DNA from: DASZTU01 sp035493835
Lineage (GTDB): Bacteria; Pseudomonadota; Alphaproteobacteria; Rhizobiales; Devosiaceae
Assembly: GCA_035493835.1 (NCBI GenBank)
Contig: DATJHO010000093.1
Coordinates: 1 to 64,000 of the forward strand
Direction of reading: 5' to 3'
DNA: 64,000 bases
The notes under the pieces are model-generated. The model made no database searches. It was not told the origin of the DNA and saw nothing but the letters and a program-made list of their open reading frames with translations. The position numbers and the translations under genes are program-made. Shown here in pieces: positions 51,476 to 60,686 of this stretch (within the stretch, counting starts at the first letter, position 1; each line of letters starts with the position of its first letter).

Positions 51476-53209
51476 TCAGCGAGGCTGCTCCGCTTTGTCG
51501 GCAGCTCTTGTCGCGGCCGCGCTGGCCTTCACCAGGTCGGCGCCCTTTTCGGCAAGGCAGTAGGTGGCGGCAACCGTGTTGGCGGAAACGATCGCCGGCA
51601 TGATCGAGGCGTCGATCACCCTGAGGCCTTCGACGCCGTTAACGCGCAGGGTGGCCGGATCGACCACCGCCTCGGGGCCAACGCCCATGCTGCAGGTGCC
51701 TACGGGGTGAAACAGCGTTCCCACCTTTTCGCGAATGAAGGCGTCGATGGCGCCGTCGCTCTCCACCTCGGGGCCAGGGTCGACCTCGCGCTCCAGATGG
51801 CGGGCGAATGGCGCCTGCGCGACGATTTTCCGGATGATACGGACGCCTTCGCGCAAGGTCGCCATCGTGCTCTGGTCGCGAAAAACGTTGAAGAGGATCG
51901 AGGGTTTTGTCGCCGGATCCGCCGAGCGCAATTGCAACTGGCCGATGCTGCCGGGCCTCAAATCGGTGGCGTGGACCAGGAAGCCGTGGCCCGTGAAGCC
52001 CGCGGCGTTCTGCGTGTTGGCGACGGCGGCGCAGAAGAAGAGCTGAATATCCGGCCGCCCACCATCGGGGCGCCCGACGTCTGTCCGGCTCGAAACGAAG
52101 CCGCCTGCTTCCGCCGTGGTCGAGGCGAACAGCCCGCGCCGGCGAAAAATCCAGTCCAGCACGTGGAGGACATTGCGGGGCAGGGCGCGCCAGGAGATGC
52201 CGTAGCCCGCCGTCGTCCGGATGCGGTATTCGAGCGTGATGTCGTAATGGTCCTGGAGGTTCTTGCCGACCCCCGGCAGGTCGGCAACGACCGGGATGCC
52301 GAAGCGGGAAAGTTCCTGTGCGTCGCCGATCCCGGAGAGCATCAGGAGGTGCGGTGAAACGAACGCGCCGGCCGAGAGGATGATCTCGCCGCCGCGGATC
52401 TCGCCTTTTTCCTCCCCGTTCTGCCATTCGATGCCGACGGCCCTTGTGCCCTCCATCAGCACCCGCGTCACCTGCCTCTCGGGAATGACGGTGAGGTTGG
52501 GGCGGTGACGAACGGGATCCAGATAGGCTCGCTCGGCGGTGAGCCGCTCTCCATTGCGCTGGGTAAAAGTATAAAATCCGACGCCGTCCTGCCGCTCGCC
52601 GTTGAAATCGGGGTTGAGCGGATAGCCGGCGAGGCGGGCTGCTTCGAGATAGGTGTTGGTCAACGGGTTGACGATGCGCGGCGGAGCGATGTTCAGCGGC
52701 CCCTCGGTGCCATGGAATTTTTTATCCACCTGGGCGGCCAGCGGTTGTCCGCCGAGACGGACATGGCGGCCGGATTTTGGATCGGCCAGCAGTTCGAAGC
52801 GCTCGAGCTTTTTGAAATAGGGCAACAGGTCGTCATAACCCCAGCCCTTGCACCCCAGGTCCCGCCAGTGATCGAAATCTTCGCGCTGGCCGCGAACAAA
52901 GATCTGGCCGTTGACGTTGGTGCTGCCGCCGACGCCCTTGCCGCGGGGCAGCGCGATGCGCCGGCCCTGCAGGCCCGGCTCCGGCTCGCTCTCGAACCAC
53001 GACATGAATTTCGGCCCGCCCAAAAAGGCCAACGCCGGGGCCATGAAGGTGACCATGGCCAGCGGCATCTTTACCAGCATCTTTTTGGCATTGCGGTCGG
53101 GGCCGGCTTCGATGAGCGCGACCCGGGCCTTGGGATCTTCGCTCAGCCGGCTGGCGAGGACGCACCCGGCCGCGCCGGCACCGACAATGACGTAATCGAA
53201 CTCGGGCAT
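51476..53209 (-). CDS. GMC-family FAD oxidoreductase (choline/alcohol dehydrogenase-like)
   Basis: A 577-residue flavoprotein. It starts FDYVIVGAGAAGCVLASRLS, has GKGVGGSTNVNGQIFVRGQ near residue 90 (GMC signature 1) and LSAGAFVSPHLLMLSGIG near 285 (signature 2). HPVGTCSMGVGPEAVVD near 505 holds the catalytic His. Annotation as choline dehydrogenase would be over-precise; it may oxidise a primary alcohol. It is 3 bases behind the SDR gene, so the two form an alcohol-oxidising pair. Confidence 0.9.
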   Translation of the reverse strand: MPEFDYVIVGAGAAGCVLASRLSEDPKARVALIEAGPDRNAKKMLVKMPLAMVTFMAPALAFLGGPKFMSWFESEPEPGLQGRRIALPRGKGVGGSTNVNGQIFVRGQREDFDHWRDLGCKGWGYDDLLPYFKKLERFELLADPKSGRHVRLGGQPLAAQVDKKFHGTEGPLNIAPPRIVNPLTNTYLEAARLAGYPLNPDFNGERQDGVGFYTFTQRNGERLTAERAYLDPVRHRPNLTVIPERQVTRVLMEGTRAVGIEWQNGEEKGEIRGGEIILSAGAFVSPHLLMLSGIGDAQELSRFGIPVVADLPGVGKNLQDHYDITLEYRIRTTAGYGISWRALPRNVLHVLDWIFRRRGLFASTTAEAGGFVSSRTDVGRPDGGRPDIQLFFCAAVANTQNAAGFTGHGFLVHATDLRPGSIGQLQLRSADPATKPSILFNVFRDQSTMATLREGVRIIRKIVAQAPFARHLEREVDPGPEVESDGAIDAFIREKVGTLFHPVGTCSMGVGPEAVVDPATLRVNGVEGLRVIDASIMPAIVSANTVAATYCLAEKGADLVKASAAATRAADKAEQPR

Positions 53210-53212
53210 GGC

Positions 53213-53944
53213 TCAGATGTCCTGGTGCTGGGGCAGGATGACGAGGTCGCGAATGGTGACGTGCCGGGGCCGGGTGAGCATGAACAAGACGGCCTCCGCC
53301 ACGTCCTCCGAGCGGAGGCCGTCGCGACTGGCGACCTTTTCGGCAATCGCCGCTTCGTCGGTAAAACCCCAGAGTTCGTTGAGCACGACGCCCGGCGCCA
53401 CCGCACCGACGCGGATATTGTGGTCGAGCACCTGCCGGCGCAGGCCGTGGACAAAGGCCTGGATCGCGTGCTTGGAGGCGGAATAGACCGGCTCCCAGGG
53501 GATAGCCACGTGGCCGGAAATCGAGCTGGTGACGATGATGTCGCCTGCTCGCTGCTCGATCATGCGCGGCAACACGAGGCGGACGAGACGGAAAACGCTG
53601 GCGACGTTGATGGCCAGCAACTCGTCCCAGCGGTCGGCGTCACCTTCGGCCACGTCGCCGGGGATGTAGAGCCCGGCGTTGGCGAGCAGGATATCGATCT
53701 TGCCGAAGCGGCTGCTTGCCTCCGCTACCACGCGCTCGACCTCGACGGGCCGGGCGAGGTCGGCCGGCAAAACCAGCGTCTCGACACCGGCGCAGCGATC
53801 GGCCACCGCGGCCAGGCGCTCCGCGGAACGGCCGGTCAGGGCCAGGTTTACTCCCGCCGCCGCCAGCCCCAGTGCCATTGCCCGGCCGATGCCGGAACTC
53901 GCGCCGGTCACCAAGGCGACCTGGCCGGAAAGATTCTCCCGCAT
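53213..53944 (-). CDS. Short-chain dehydrogenase/reductase paired with GMC oxidoreductase
   Basis: A 243-residue SDR with VALVTGASSGIGRAMAL at the start, ILLANAGLYIPG near residue 88 and the catalytic YSASKHAIQAF near residue 157. GGAGG lies 5 bases before the ATG. It is first in the SDR-GMC operon. Substrate is unknown. Confidence 0.9.
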   Translation of the reverse strand: MRENLSGQVALVTGASSGIGRAMALGLAAAGVNLALTGRSAERLAAVADRCAGVETLVLPADLARPVEVERVVAEASSRFGKIDILLANAGLYIPGDVAEGDADRWDELLAINVASVFRLVRLVLPRMIEQRAGDIIVTSSISGHVAIPWEPVYSASKHAIQAFVHGLRRQVLDHNIRVGAVAPGVVLNELWGFTDEAAIAEKVASRDGLRSEDVAEAVLFMLTRPRHVTIRDLVILPQHQDI

Positions 53945-54285
53945 CTTTTCCTCCCGCCGGTTTTTTGTTTTTCCGGCGCGAAGAGCTTAGGCCAAGCCGA
54001 AGGCGGGCGGAATAGGGTCAAGGAGCGTCGGTAAGGCGGAGAACCTCTTCCCTCGTCATCTCCGGGCCGACCCGGGACCCATCCGGCGAGGCAATGAACG
54101 CAGTCGTCGTGGCGCGTCACCATGGGGGGGCTGGGTCAAGCCCGGCCATGACGATCGGGGGCGACCTGTATGGCGCCTTACGGCATTACCCCTCCAGTGG
54201 TGGAAGAATCAGGCTGTTGACGATTTCGTCGTGCGCGTGTGCAAGGGTTCAACGAAGCTGACGGTCAGAGCCAGGGAGTTGCGAC
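53945..54285. other. Divergent SDR/DUF1003 intergenic region
   Basis: About 340 bases. It contains a family A element (54054-54153) and a degenerate family D half near 54240 (GGGTTCAACGAAGCTGACGG). No gene or clear promoter is visible. Confidence 0.55.
54054..54153. repeat. Family A palindromic intergenic element (copy 6, degenerate)
   Basis: Left part CTCCGGGCCGACCCGGGA and right part GGCTGGGTCAAGCCCGGCC with CGTCAT and CATGACG ends. It is the most diverged full-length copy. Confidence 0.7.
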
Positions 54286-55179
54286 ATGAGCCAGAATCCC
54301 GACCCGGATTATGCGGGCGACGAATCCGGGCGCGACGAAGCGGAGATCGGTCCGGAAGTGCCGGTCATCGACAGCGGCGAGATTTCTTCCGCCGAACCCG
54401 GAACACCCGAGGAGATCGGCCGGCCGCCCTCAAAGCGCATCGCCTCGGCCATCAGCGGCAAGCGCTATCGCAAGCGCGATCTGGTCAAGGTCGATGAGCT
54501 CAGGCCGACGCTGGCTGAGTTCATCCGCCGGGATTTTCCGGACCTGTCACCCAAGGCCATGATCAGCGTCCGCGAGTTGGCTCGCTACCGTATGCGCTAC
54601 ACCGAAGAACTGCTGCAGCAAGAGCACGGCGAGTTCTCCGAACTCGACCGCGAGGTGGCTGAAAGCATCGCCCGGCAGGACACGATCGCGGAAAACACCG
54701 AGGAAGAGTTCGAGGAGCACCGGACATTTGGCGACAAGCTCTCCGACCAGATCGCCAGTTTCGGCGGCAGCTGGGCGTTCCTCATCAGCTTTGGCGTGTT
54801 CCTGTTCGTCTGGATGGCGATCAATGTCGTGCTCGGCATCACGCGCGCTTTCGATCCCTATCCCTTCATCCTGCTCAACCTGATGCTCTCCTGCATCGCG
54901 GCGGTGCAGGCGCCCGTCATCATGATGAGCCAGCGGCGGCAGGAGACGAAGGATCGCCTGAGGGCGGACAACGACTACCGGGTGAACCTCAAGGCCGAAC
55001 TCGAAATCCGGCATCTACATGAAAAACTCGATTACCTGATCTCCCGGCAGTGGCAGCGACTGGCGGAAATCCAGCAGATCCAGATGGACATGATGCACGA
55101 TGCCCCGGCGCTGACCAAGAAGCGGCGCGTCGCCAGCACCAGAGTCCGCCGGAAGCCCACGCCCCCCGCAAACTCTTGA
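54286..55179 (+). CDS. DUF1003 membrane protein
   Basis: A 297-residue protein. An acidic N-terminus is followed by a short basic part, then the DUF1003 core: FGDKLSDQIASFGGSWAFLI, FVWMAINVVLGITRAFDPYPF, NLMLSCIAAVQAPVIMMSQRR. Two membrane helices lie at about 162-180 and 195-215. A C-terminal helical region (VNLKAELEIRHLHEKLDYLI) is likely cytoplasmic. Function is unknown; it is not obviously linked to its neighbours. Confidence 0.85.
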   Translation: MSQNPDPDYAGDESGRDEAEIGPEVPVIDSGEISSAEPGTPEEIGRPPSKRIASAISGKRYRKRDLVKVDELRPTLAEFIRRDFPDLSPKAMISVRELARYRMRYTEELLQQEHGEFSELDREVAESIARQDTIAENTEEEFEEHRTFGDKLSDQIASFGGSWAFLISFGVFLFVWMAINVVLGITRAFDPYPFILLNLMLSCIAAVQAPVIMMSQRRQETKDRLRADNDYRVNLKAELEIRHLHEKLDYLISRQWQRLAEIQQIQMDMMHDAPALTKKRRVASTRVRRKPTPPANS

Positions 55180-55194
55180 GCCGGACCGGACTTG

Positions 55195-55240
55195 CACGAC
55201 GTTCGTGAACTTGCACAAGATTTAACCACACCAATATAGA
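55195..55240 (+). promoter_or_regulatory. Candidate promoter and operator of the Xre-cupin gene
   Basis: TTGCAC (55211) and TATAGA (55235) are 18 bases apart, about 50 bases before the GTG. Just upstream CACGACGTTCGTG (55195-55207) is an inverted repeat CACGA-CGT-TCGTG, and CTTGCAC is repeated directly at 55191 and 55210. It may be the autoregulatory binding site. Confidence 0.45.
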
Positions 55241-55286
55241 GGAAGGTTCGCTGAACCAGAAAAACATCGCCAACGGGGGAGTAGGC

Positions 55287-55916
55287 GTGGACGATGATGG
55301 GCGGCTGCAATCGGCGCAGCCCAAGGTGGGGCCGCTGATCCGCGCCAGGCGACGGCAGCTGCACCTGACATTGCAGGAGCTGGCCGATGGGGCAGGAATT
55401 TCCATCGGCTATGTGAGCCTGGTCGAGCGCGACCTCGCCACGCCGACTTTAGGCACGCTCGCCCAGATCGCGCGCAGCCTAAATGTCGGGGTCGACTATT
55501 TCATTTCCACGCCCGATGTTGAAAGCGCGCTGTCGCGGGCGAGCGAGCGGCAGCCTTTTTCCATCAATGGCTCCTCGATCATCTATGAGCGGATCGGCAC
55601 GGATTTTGCCGGCAACGTGCTCTCCTCGTTCATCCTGACGATCCCGTCCGGCTACCGCTCCGAGACGGTGAGCCATGAGGGCGAGGAGATCATCTTCATG
55701 CTGGCGGGCGAATTGACGGTTCGGGTCGAGCCGGACAGCATGGTTCTGGGCGAGGGCGACGCCTTCCATTTCCGCGGCAACCGGCCGCATTCCTGGTGTA
55801 ATACCGGCTCGGCGGCTGCCCGGCTGCTGTGGAGCGGAACGGTGCCGCTGTTCCGACCGCTCCACAGCCCGCCCCAGGTCGCGGAGAAATCACCCGCGGT
55901 CCACCCCAGCACCTAG
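55287..55916 (+). CDS. Xre-cupin transcriptional regulator
   Basis: A 209-residue protein with an N-terminal HTH (LIRARRRQLHLTLQELADGAG, SIGYVSLVERDLATPTLGTL) and a C-terminal cupin domain (SHEGEEIIFMLAGELTVRVE, GDAFHFRGNRPHSWCNTG). This is the PuuR/SutR architecture, in which the cupin binds a small effector and the HTH represses genes for its catabolism. The start is GTG at 55287 after a GGGGGAG. The effector is unknown. Confidence 0.9.
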   Translation: MDDDGRLQSAQPKVGPLIRARRRQLHLTLQELADGAGISIGYVSLVERDLATPTLGTLAQIARSLNVGVDYFISTPDVESALSRASERQPFSINGSSIIYERIGTDFAGNVLSSFILTIPSGYRSETVSHEGEEIIFMLAGELTVRVEPDSMVLGEGDAFHFRGNRPHSWCNTGSAAARLLWSGTVPLFRPLHSPPQVAEKSPAVHPST

Positions 55917-55969
55917 CCGCTGGAGGCATAGCGCCGGGCGGGATTTTGAGCGGCTCGGGGGGCGCGCCC

Positions 55970-56075
55970 AACCCCCTCCCCACGCCTCCCCGCAAGAGGG
56001 AGGGTGCCCGCTGTGGCAAGGCGGTGCCCCCTGGTCCACCTCCCCCCTTGCGGGGGAGGATGGGGGGCCAGGCGC
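55970..56075. repeat. Family C intergenic repeat (copy 5)
   Basis: CCAACCCCCTCCCCACGCCT, CCCCGCAAGAGGGAGGGTGC and CCCCCCTTGCGGGGGAGGAT form facing hairpins between the Xre-cupin and ppk2 genes. Confidence 0.65.
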
Positions 56076-56162
56076 GAGACGGCGGGTAGGGCAAAAGTGT
56101 CACATATCCGCAATGCTAGTGTGGCTCCTCAATTGGAGCCAATGGACGGAGGAGATGTTTCG

Positions 56163-57080
56163 ATGGATGACCTGAACCAGCAGTCCCAGTTCGAGCGCAT
56201 CCGCGATGAAATCACCGACAGCTTCGACGAGGAGCTGGAACTGGAGATGGAGGACGACCGGCTTGATGCCCTGCTGAAAGACAGCGGGTATGAGCCCAAG
56301 AGCCCCTCGCTCGATCGAAAAGTCTATTTCCGCGAGTTGTTTCGGCTGCAGCACGAACTGGTGCGGCTGCAGGATTGGGTGCAGTACCATAAGCTCAAGG
56401 TCGCGGTGATCTTCGAGGGGCGCGATTCCGCCGGAAAGGGCGGGGCCATCAAGCGCATCACCCAGCGGCTGAACCCGCGCGTCTGCCGGGTGGTGGCGCT
56501 GCCGGCGCCGACCGAGCGCGAACGTTCGCAATGGTATTTCCAGCGTTTCGTGCCGCATCTGCCGGCGGCTGGCGAATTCGTGCTATTCGACCGCTCCTGG
56601 TACAACCGGGCAGGTGTCGAGCGGGTGATGGGGTTTTGCACGCCCGACGAACTGGAGGAGTTCTTCCGCTCGGTGCCCGAGTTCGAGCGGATGCTGGTCC
56701 GCTCCGGCATCATCGTGCTCAAATATTGGTTCTCGATCTCGGACGAAGAGCAGGAATTCCGCTTCTCGATGCGTATCCAGGATCCGCTGAAGCGATGGAA
56801 GCTCTCGCCGATGGATCTCGAGTCCCGAGTCCACTGGGAAGACTACACCAAGGCCAAGGAAGAGATGTTCGACCGCACGCATACGGCGGAAGCGCCTTGG
56901 TGGGTTGTGCATGCCGACGACAAGAAGCGGGCGCGGCTCAACTGCATCCAGCATCTCCTCAACCAGATCCCTTATGGCGATCTGCCGCGGCAGGACATTG
57001 CGCTGCCCGAGCGCGTGCACCACGCCGACTACAAGCGCCTGCCGGTGCCGCCCGAGCTTTACGTGCCGGAAGCGTATTGA
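56163..57080 (+). CDS. ppk2: Polyphosphate kinase 2
   Basis: A 305-residue P-loop enzyme that transfers phosphate between polyphosphate and nucleotides. Walker A is VIFEGRDSAGKGGAIKRIT near residue 83-100, Walker B is EFVLFDRSWYNRAGVERVMG near 140, and the lid contains KYWFSISDEEQEFRF. Single-domain length fits class I PPK2. I chose ATG 56163 (MDDLNQQ), with GGAGGAG 8 bases upstream; the open frame extends to 56004 through repeat sequence. The N-terminal 45 residues are very acidic. Confidence 0.93.
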   Translation: MDDLNQQSQFERIRDEITDSFDEELELEMEDDRLDALLKDSGYEPKSPSLDRKVYFRELFRLQHELVRLQDWVQYHKLKVAVIFEGRDSAGKGGAIKRITQRLNPRVCRVVALPAPTERERSQWYFQRFVPHLPAAGEFVLFDRSWYNRAGVERVMGFCTPDELEEFFRSVPEFERMLVRSGIIVLKYWFSISDEEQEFRFSMRIQDPLKRWKLSPMDLESRVHWEDYTKAKEEMFDRTHTAEAPWWVVHADDKKRARLNCIQHLLNQIPYGDLPRQDIALPERVHHADYKRLPVPPELYVPEAY

Positions 57081-57173
57081 GGGGCCTTGGCAGCACACTC
57101 AGTCCTCGCTCATTCGCCGTTCACCGCCCGCATGCTAGCTCTTTTGGCACCAACCCCGAGCCAAGAGCGTAAA

Positions 57174-57872
57174 ATGCCCAACGACCTTCCTTCCCTGCTG
57201 CCGACCGAGGCGCATGGCGAGACCTTTGGCGGCGTCACCTATCATCTCGACGGCGAATTGGTGCCGGTCCTGACGGTCGATCTCAGCCGCATGCCGGTGT
57301 TTTTCGAGCACCACATCCTGCTCTGGAAGCACCCTCAGGTCAGGATCGGCCTCAAGCCGATGAAGGGCGCGCTGAAGCGCATGATGGCGGGGATGCAGAT
57401 TTTCGTCACCGAGGCCTCGGGCCCAGGCCATATTGCGTTTTCCCGCGATGGGGCGGGGCATATCGCGCCGATCCATCTCAGCGCCGGGCAGGAACTCGAC
57501 GTGCGCGAGCATCAGTTTTTGGCCGCCACCGGCAACATCGAATACACCTTTGCCCGCGTTCGCGGTGTCGCGAACATGCTGTTCGGCTCGTCAGGCTTTT
57601 TCATCGACAAGTTTCGGGCGCAGGGCGACGGCATCCTGTGGGTGCACGGCTACGGCAACGTGTTCGAGAAGGTCTTGGCCCCGGGCGAGCAGATCGACAT
57701 CGAGCCGGGCGGCTGGCTTTACAAGGATCCCAGCGTCAGGATGGACACGGTGGTCGACCGGCTGACCTCCGGCTTTTTCGGCGCCGCCGCCAATTTCGTC
57801 GTCAACCGTTTTACCGGCCCCGGCCGCGTCGGGCTGCAGTCGATGTATCTGCACATGCCGACGGAGGAGTGA
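57174..57872 (+). CDS. AIM24 family protein
   Basis: A 232-residue protein. FGGVTYHLDGELVPVLTVDL near the start and GMQIFVTEASGPGHIAFSRDG near 80 show the beta-helix/trilobed AIM24 (DUF124) fold, with GYGNVFEKVLAPGEQIDIEPG near 160. The bacterial role is unknown; yeast AIM24 is mitochondrial. I chose ATG 57174; the frame starts at 57087 but the extra residues are not family-like. Confidence 0.85.
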   Translation: MPNDLPSLLPTEAHGETFGGVTYHLDGELVPVLTVDLSRMPVFFEHHILLWKHPQVRIGLKPMKGALKRMMAGMQIFVTEASGPGHIAFSRDGAGHIAPIHLSAGQELDVREHQFLAATGNIEYTFARVRGVANMLFGSSGFFIDKFRAQGDGILWVHGYGNVFEKVLAPGEQIDIEPGGWLYKDPSVRMDTVVDRLTSGFFGAAANFVVNRFTGPGRVGLQSMYLHMPTEE

Positions 57873-57965
57873 GGCACGCCCTTGCCAAGGTCCAGTGGAC
57901 CTTCGCGCGTGCCAAACGGGCCGGGGACCTCGCCCTTCTATAGGCTCAGGGTGAGGTTGTGTATG

Positions 57966-58085
57966 CGGCACCCCCCACCCCCCGCAAGGGGGGAGGGTGC
58001 TGGTCAGTGCCTGCTTCGAGCCACCGACCTTCCTTCCAACTCAGCCGAACACCCTCCCTCTTGGGGGAGGGAGGGGAGGGGTGAG
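57966..58085. repeat. Family C intergenic repeat (copy 6)
   Basis: CCCCCCACCCCCCGCAAGGG, then GGGGAGGGTGCTGG and, after about 55 bases, ACACCCTCCCTCTTGGGGGA with GGGAGGGGAGGGGTGAG. It sits between convergent AIM24 and aldolase genes. Confidence 0.65.
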
Positions 58086-58112
58086 CCCATCCCCACCGTG
58101 GGGAATTGCCCC

Positions 58113-59030
58113 CTACTTCCCGGCGTAAATATCCATCACCTGGCTGAGCAGCTTCAGGGCATCGGCCTTGCTGCGCTGGAAGGAGTTGCGACCGATGATC
58201 GAGCCAAAGCCGCCGGCGGTCTCGATGGCGCGGATTTCGTCGAATATCTTGTCGTCGCTGGAGGCGGCGCCGCCGGAGAAGATGACGATGCGGCGGCCAC
58301 CAAAACTGCTCTGAACGACGTGGCGGACGCGGTCGGCGAGCGTCGCGATCGGGATCTGTTTTTCGAGATAGACCTTCTTGGCCTCGGCCTGCTCGATATA
58401 ATCGGTCGGCAGCTTCACCTTGATGATGTGCGCGCCGAGTTGCGCGGCGATGTGGGCGGCATAGCTCACCACGTCAATGGCGGTTTCGCCTTCCTTGCTC
58501 AGCGCCGAACCGCGCGGATAGCTCCAGATCACCACGGCGAGGCCGGCGCGCTTGGCTTCCTCGGCGAGGGCGCTGATCTGGTCGAACATTTCGTACTGGC
58601 GGGCCGAGCCCGGATAGATCGTGAAGCCGATGGCGGCGCAGCCGAGGCGGAGCGCGTCGGCGACGCTGCCGGTCACCGCCTGGATCGGGTCGCGATCGGT
58701 GCCGAGCGAGTCCGAATTGTTGAGCTTCAGGATCAGCGGAATGTCGCCGGCGTAGTCGCGGGCGGCGGCTTCGAGGAAGCCGAGCGGGGCGGCATAGGCG
58801 TTGCAGCCGGCTTCAATTGCGAGCTCGAAATGATAGCGCGGGTCGTAGCCCGCCGGGTTGGGCGCAAAGGAGCGTGCCGGGCCGTGCTCAAAACCCTGGT
58901 CGACCGGCAGGATCACCAGCTTGCCGGTGCCGGCGAGCCGGCCATGGTTCATCAGCCGAGCCAGATTGGCGAGTGTGCCCGGATTGTCGGCTCCGTACCA
59001 GCCGAGGATTTCCTTTACGCGCGGCGTCAT
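58113..59030 (-). CDS. Class I fructose-bisphosphate aldolase (DhnA type)
   Basis: A 305-residue aldolase. VILPVDQGFEHGPARSF near residue 38 and HIIKVKLPTDYIEQ near 200 carry the Schiff-base lysine region. FSGGAASSDDKIFDEI and GSIIGRNSFQRSKADAL form the phosphate-binding site. This archaeal-type class I FBA is common in Hyphomicrobiales. ATG 59030 has AAGGAG 10 bases upstream. Last gene of gnd-zwf-fba. Confidence 0.93.
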   Translation of the reverse strand: MTPRVKEILGWYGADNPGTLANLARLMNHGRLAGTGKLVILPVDQGFEHGPARSFAPNPAGYDPRYHFELAIEAGCNAYAAPLGFLEAAARDYAGDIPLILKLNNSDSLGTDRDPIQAVTGSVADALRLGCAAIGFTIYPGSARQYEMFDQISALAEEAKRAGLAVVIWSYPRGSALSKEGETAIDVVSYAAHIAAQLGAHIIKVKLPTDYIEQAEAKKVYLEKQIPIATLADRVRHVVQSSFGGRRIVIFSGGAASSDDKIFDEIRAIETAGGFGSIIGRNSFQRSKADALKLLSQVMDIYAGK

Positions 59031-59074
59031 CGCTGAACTACTCCTTAGTGCATTGCGGATTGGGATTGTGGCTA

Positions 59075-60682
59075 TCAGCCGCTGCGGCGCCGGTCGAGCC
59101 CGACCATCCGCCAATAGCGCTGGCTGCCGCGGCCGATGAGGTCGTCGGCCTCCCTGGGGCCGTCCGAACCGGATTGATAACCCGGAGGGCTTGCGTCCTG
59201 CTCGCGCCAGGCCTTAAGCACCGGCTCGACGATGCGCCAGGATTCCTCGACCATGTCAGCTCGCATGAACAGCGTCTGGTCGCCGGTCATGATGTCGTAG
59301 ATCAGCGTTTCGTAGCCGACATTGGCGCTTTTCGGAAAATAGTCATCATAGCGGAAATCCATCCGCACCGGCGCCAGCTCCATTTCGGTGCCGCCGCGGC
59401 GCTTCACTTCGAACTGCAGCGAAATGCCCTCGTCGGGCGCGATCCTCAGTACCAGCCAATTGGGCGGCAGGGTTTCGACGCGGGTGTTTTCGAAGGCGGC
59501 GTAGGGCGCCGGCTTGAAGCGGATGGCGATCTCGGTCTCGCGCCGCGACAGGTGCTTGCCGGTTCGCAGGTAGAACGGCACGCCGGCCCAGCGCCAATTG
59601 TCGATATAGAGTTCGAGGGCGACGTAGGTTTCCATGTTGGAATCGGGGGCCACATTGGGCTCCTGCCGATAGGCGACGGCTGGGATGTCAAGCACTTCGC
59701 CGGCGCTATATTGCCCGCGCACCGCCCGCTCGGGGCTGATTTCACGGATGGCGCGGTAGAGCTCGGCCTTCTTGTTGCGGATGGCCTCTGCATCGAAGCC
59801 GACGGGTGGCTCGATCGCAACCATCGACAGCAGCGTAAACAGGTGATTGGGCACCATGTCGCGAAGGGCGCCGGTCATCTCGTAGAATTTGCCCCGCCGC
59901 TCGACGCCCACGGTTTCGGCGGCGGTGATCTGCACGTGGTCGATGCGATCGCGATTCCAGATCGGCTCGAACAGGCCATTGGCAAAGCGGAAGGCCATGA
60001 TCGACTGCACCGCTTCCTTGCCGAGGAAATGGTCGATCCGGTAGATCTGGTCCTCGCCAAGGACACGCAGGATTTGCCTGTTGAGTACCATCGCCGAGGC
60101 GAGGTCGTGCCCGAACGGCTTTTCGATCACCACCCGACGCCAGTAGCGCGGCTTGCCGCTCTGGTCCTCGGGCTGCTCGACGAGGCCCGATTTACCGAGA
60201 TGGTCAATCACCGGGCCGAAGAAGCGGTCCGCGACGGCGAGGTAGAATATGGCATTGCCGTGCGTGTGCTGGCGTGCCTCCATGTCGTGTAGCGTTGTTT
60301 CCAGCATCGCGTAGAGGTCGGGGCTGGTGAGGTCGCCCCGCACGTAAATCATGCGGCTCGCGAGCCACTCCCAAGCCTTCTCGTCGATTTCTCCGATCGC
60401 CAGTTCCGCCGACTGGCTGTGGACGAAGCCCTGCAGCATGGCGCGCAGGTTCTCCCGCCAGCTCTCGGTCGTCCCCTCGGCCATGTCCACGCCGATCAGG
60501 GCAAAATTGTCGGGCAGCTTCCCGGTGCGGGAGAGGTTATAGAGCGCCGGCACCACTAACCTCCTAGTCAGATCGCCGCCGGCGCCGAAGATCACCATGG
60601 CGCACGGGTCGGGTCTGGCAGGCGCCTCGGTCGCGGCCGGCGCCGCGGTCGGGTTGAGCTCTATGCTGGTTATGCCGGCCAT
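59075..60682 (-). CDS. zwf: Glucose-6-phosphate 1-dehydrogenase
   Basis: A 535-residue NADP enzyme opening the oxidative pentose-phosphate and Entner-Doudoroff routes. The coenzyme motif is MVIFGAGGDLTRRLVVPALYN near residue 30, RIDHFLGKEAVQSIMAFRF is the active-site signature near 205, and the catalytic His-containing segment is present. I chose ATG 60682, 4 bases after the gnd stop; the frame extends to 60850 within gnd. The N-terminus carries an Ala/Pro-rich 25-residue extension. Confidence 0.95.
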   Translation of the reverse strand: MAGITSIELNPTAAPAATEAPARPDPCAMVIFGAGGDLTRRLVVPALYNLSRTGKLPDNFALIGVDMAEGTTESWRENLRAMLQGFVHSQSAELAIGEIDEKAWEWLASRMIYVRGDLTSPDLYAMLETTLHDMEARQHTHGNAIFYLAVADRFFGPVIDHLGKSGLVEQPEDQSGKPRYWRRVVIEKPFGHDLASAMVLNRQILRVLGEDQIYRIDHFLGKEAVQSIMAFRFANGLFEPIWNRDRIDHVQITAAETVGVERRGKFYEMTGALRDMVPNHLFTLLSMVAIEPPVGFDAEAIRNKKAELYRAIREISPERAVRGQYSAGEVLDIPAVAYRQEPNVAPDSNMETYVALELYIDNWRWAGVPFYLRTGKHLSRRETEIAIRFKPAPYAAFENTRVETLPPNWLVLRIAPDEGISLQFEVKRRGGTEMELAPVRMDFRYDDYFPKSANVGYETLIYDIMTGDQTLFMRADMVEESWRIVEPVLKAWREQDASPPGYQSGSDGPREADDLIGRGSQRYWRMVGLDRRRSG

Positions 60683-60686
60683 CGGC

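Noticed and set aside
58817..60292. A 491-codon plus-strand frame opposite the aldolase and zwf
   Set aside because: Antisense to two clear enzymes; low-complexity translation.
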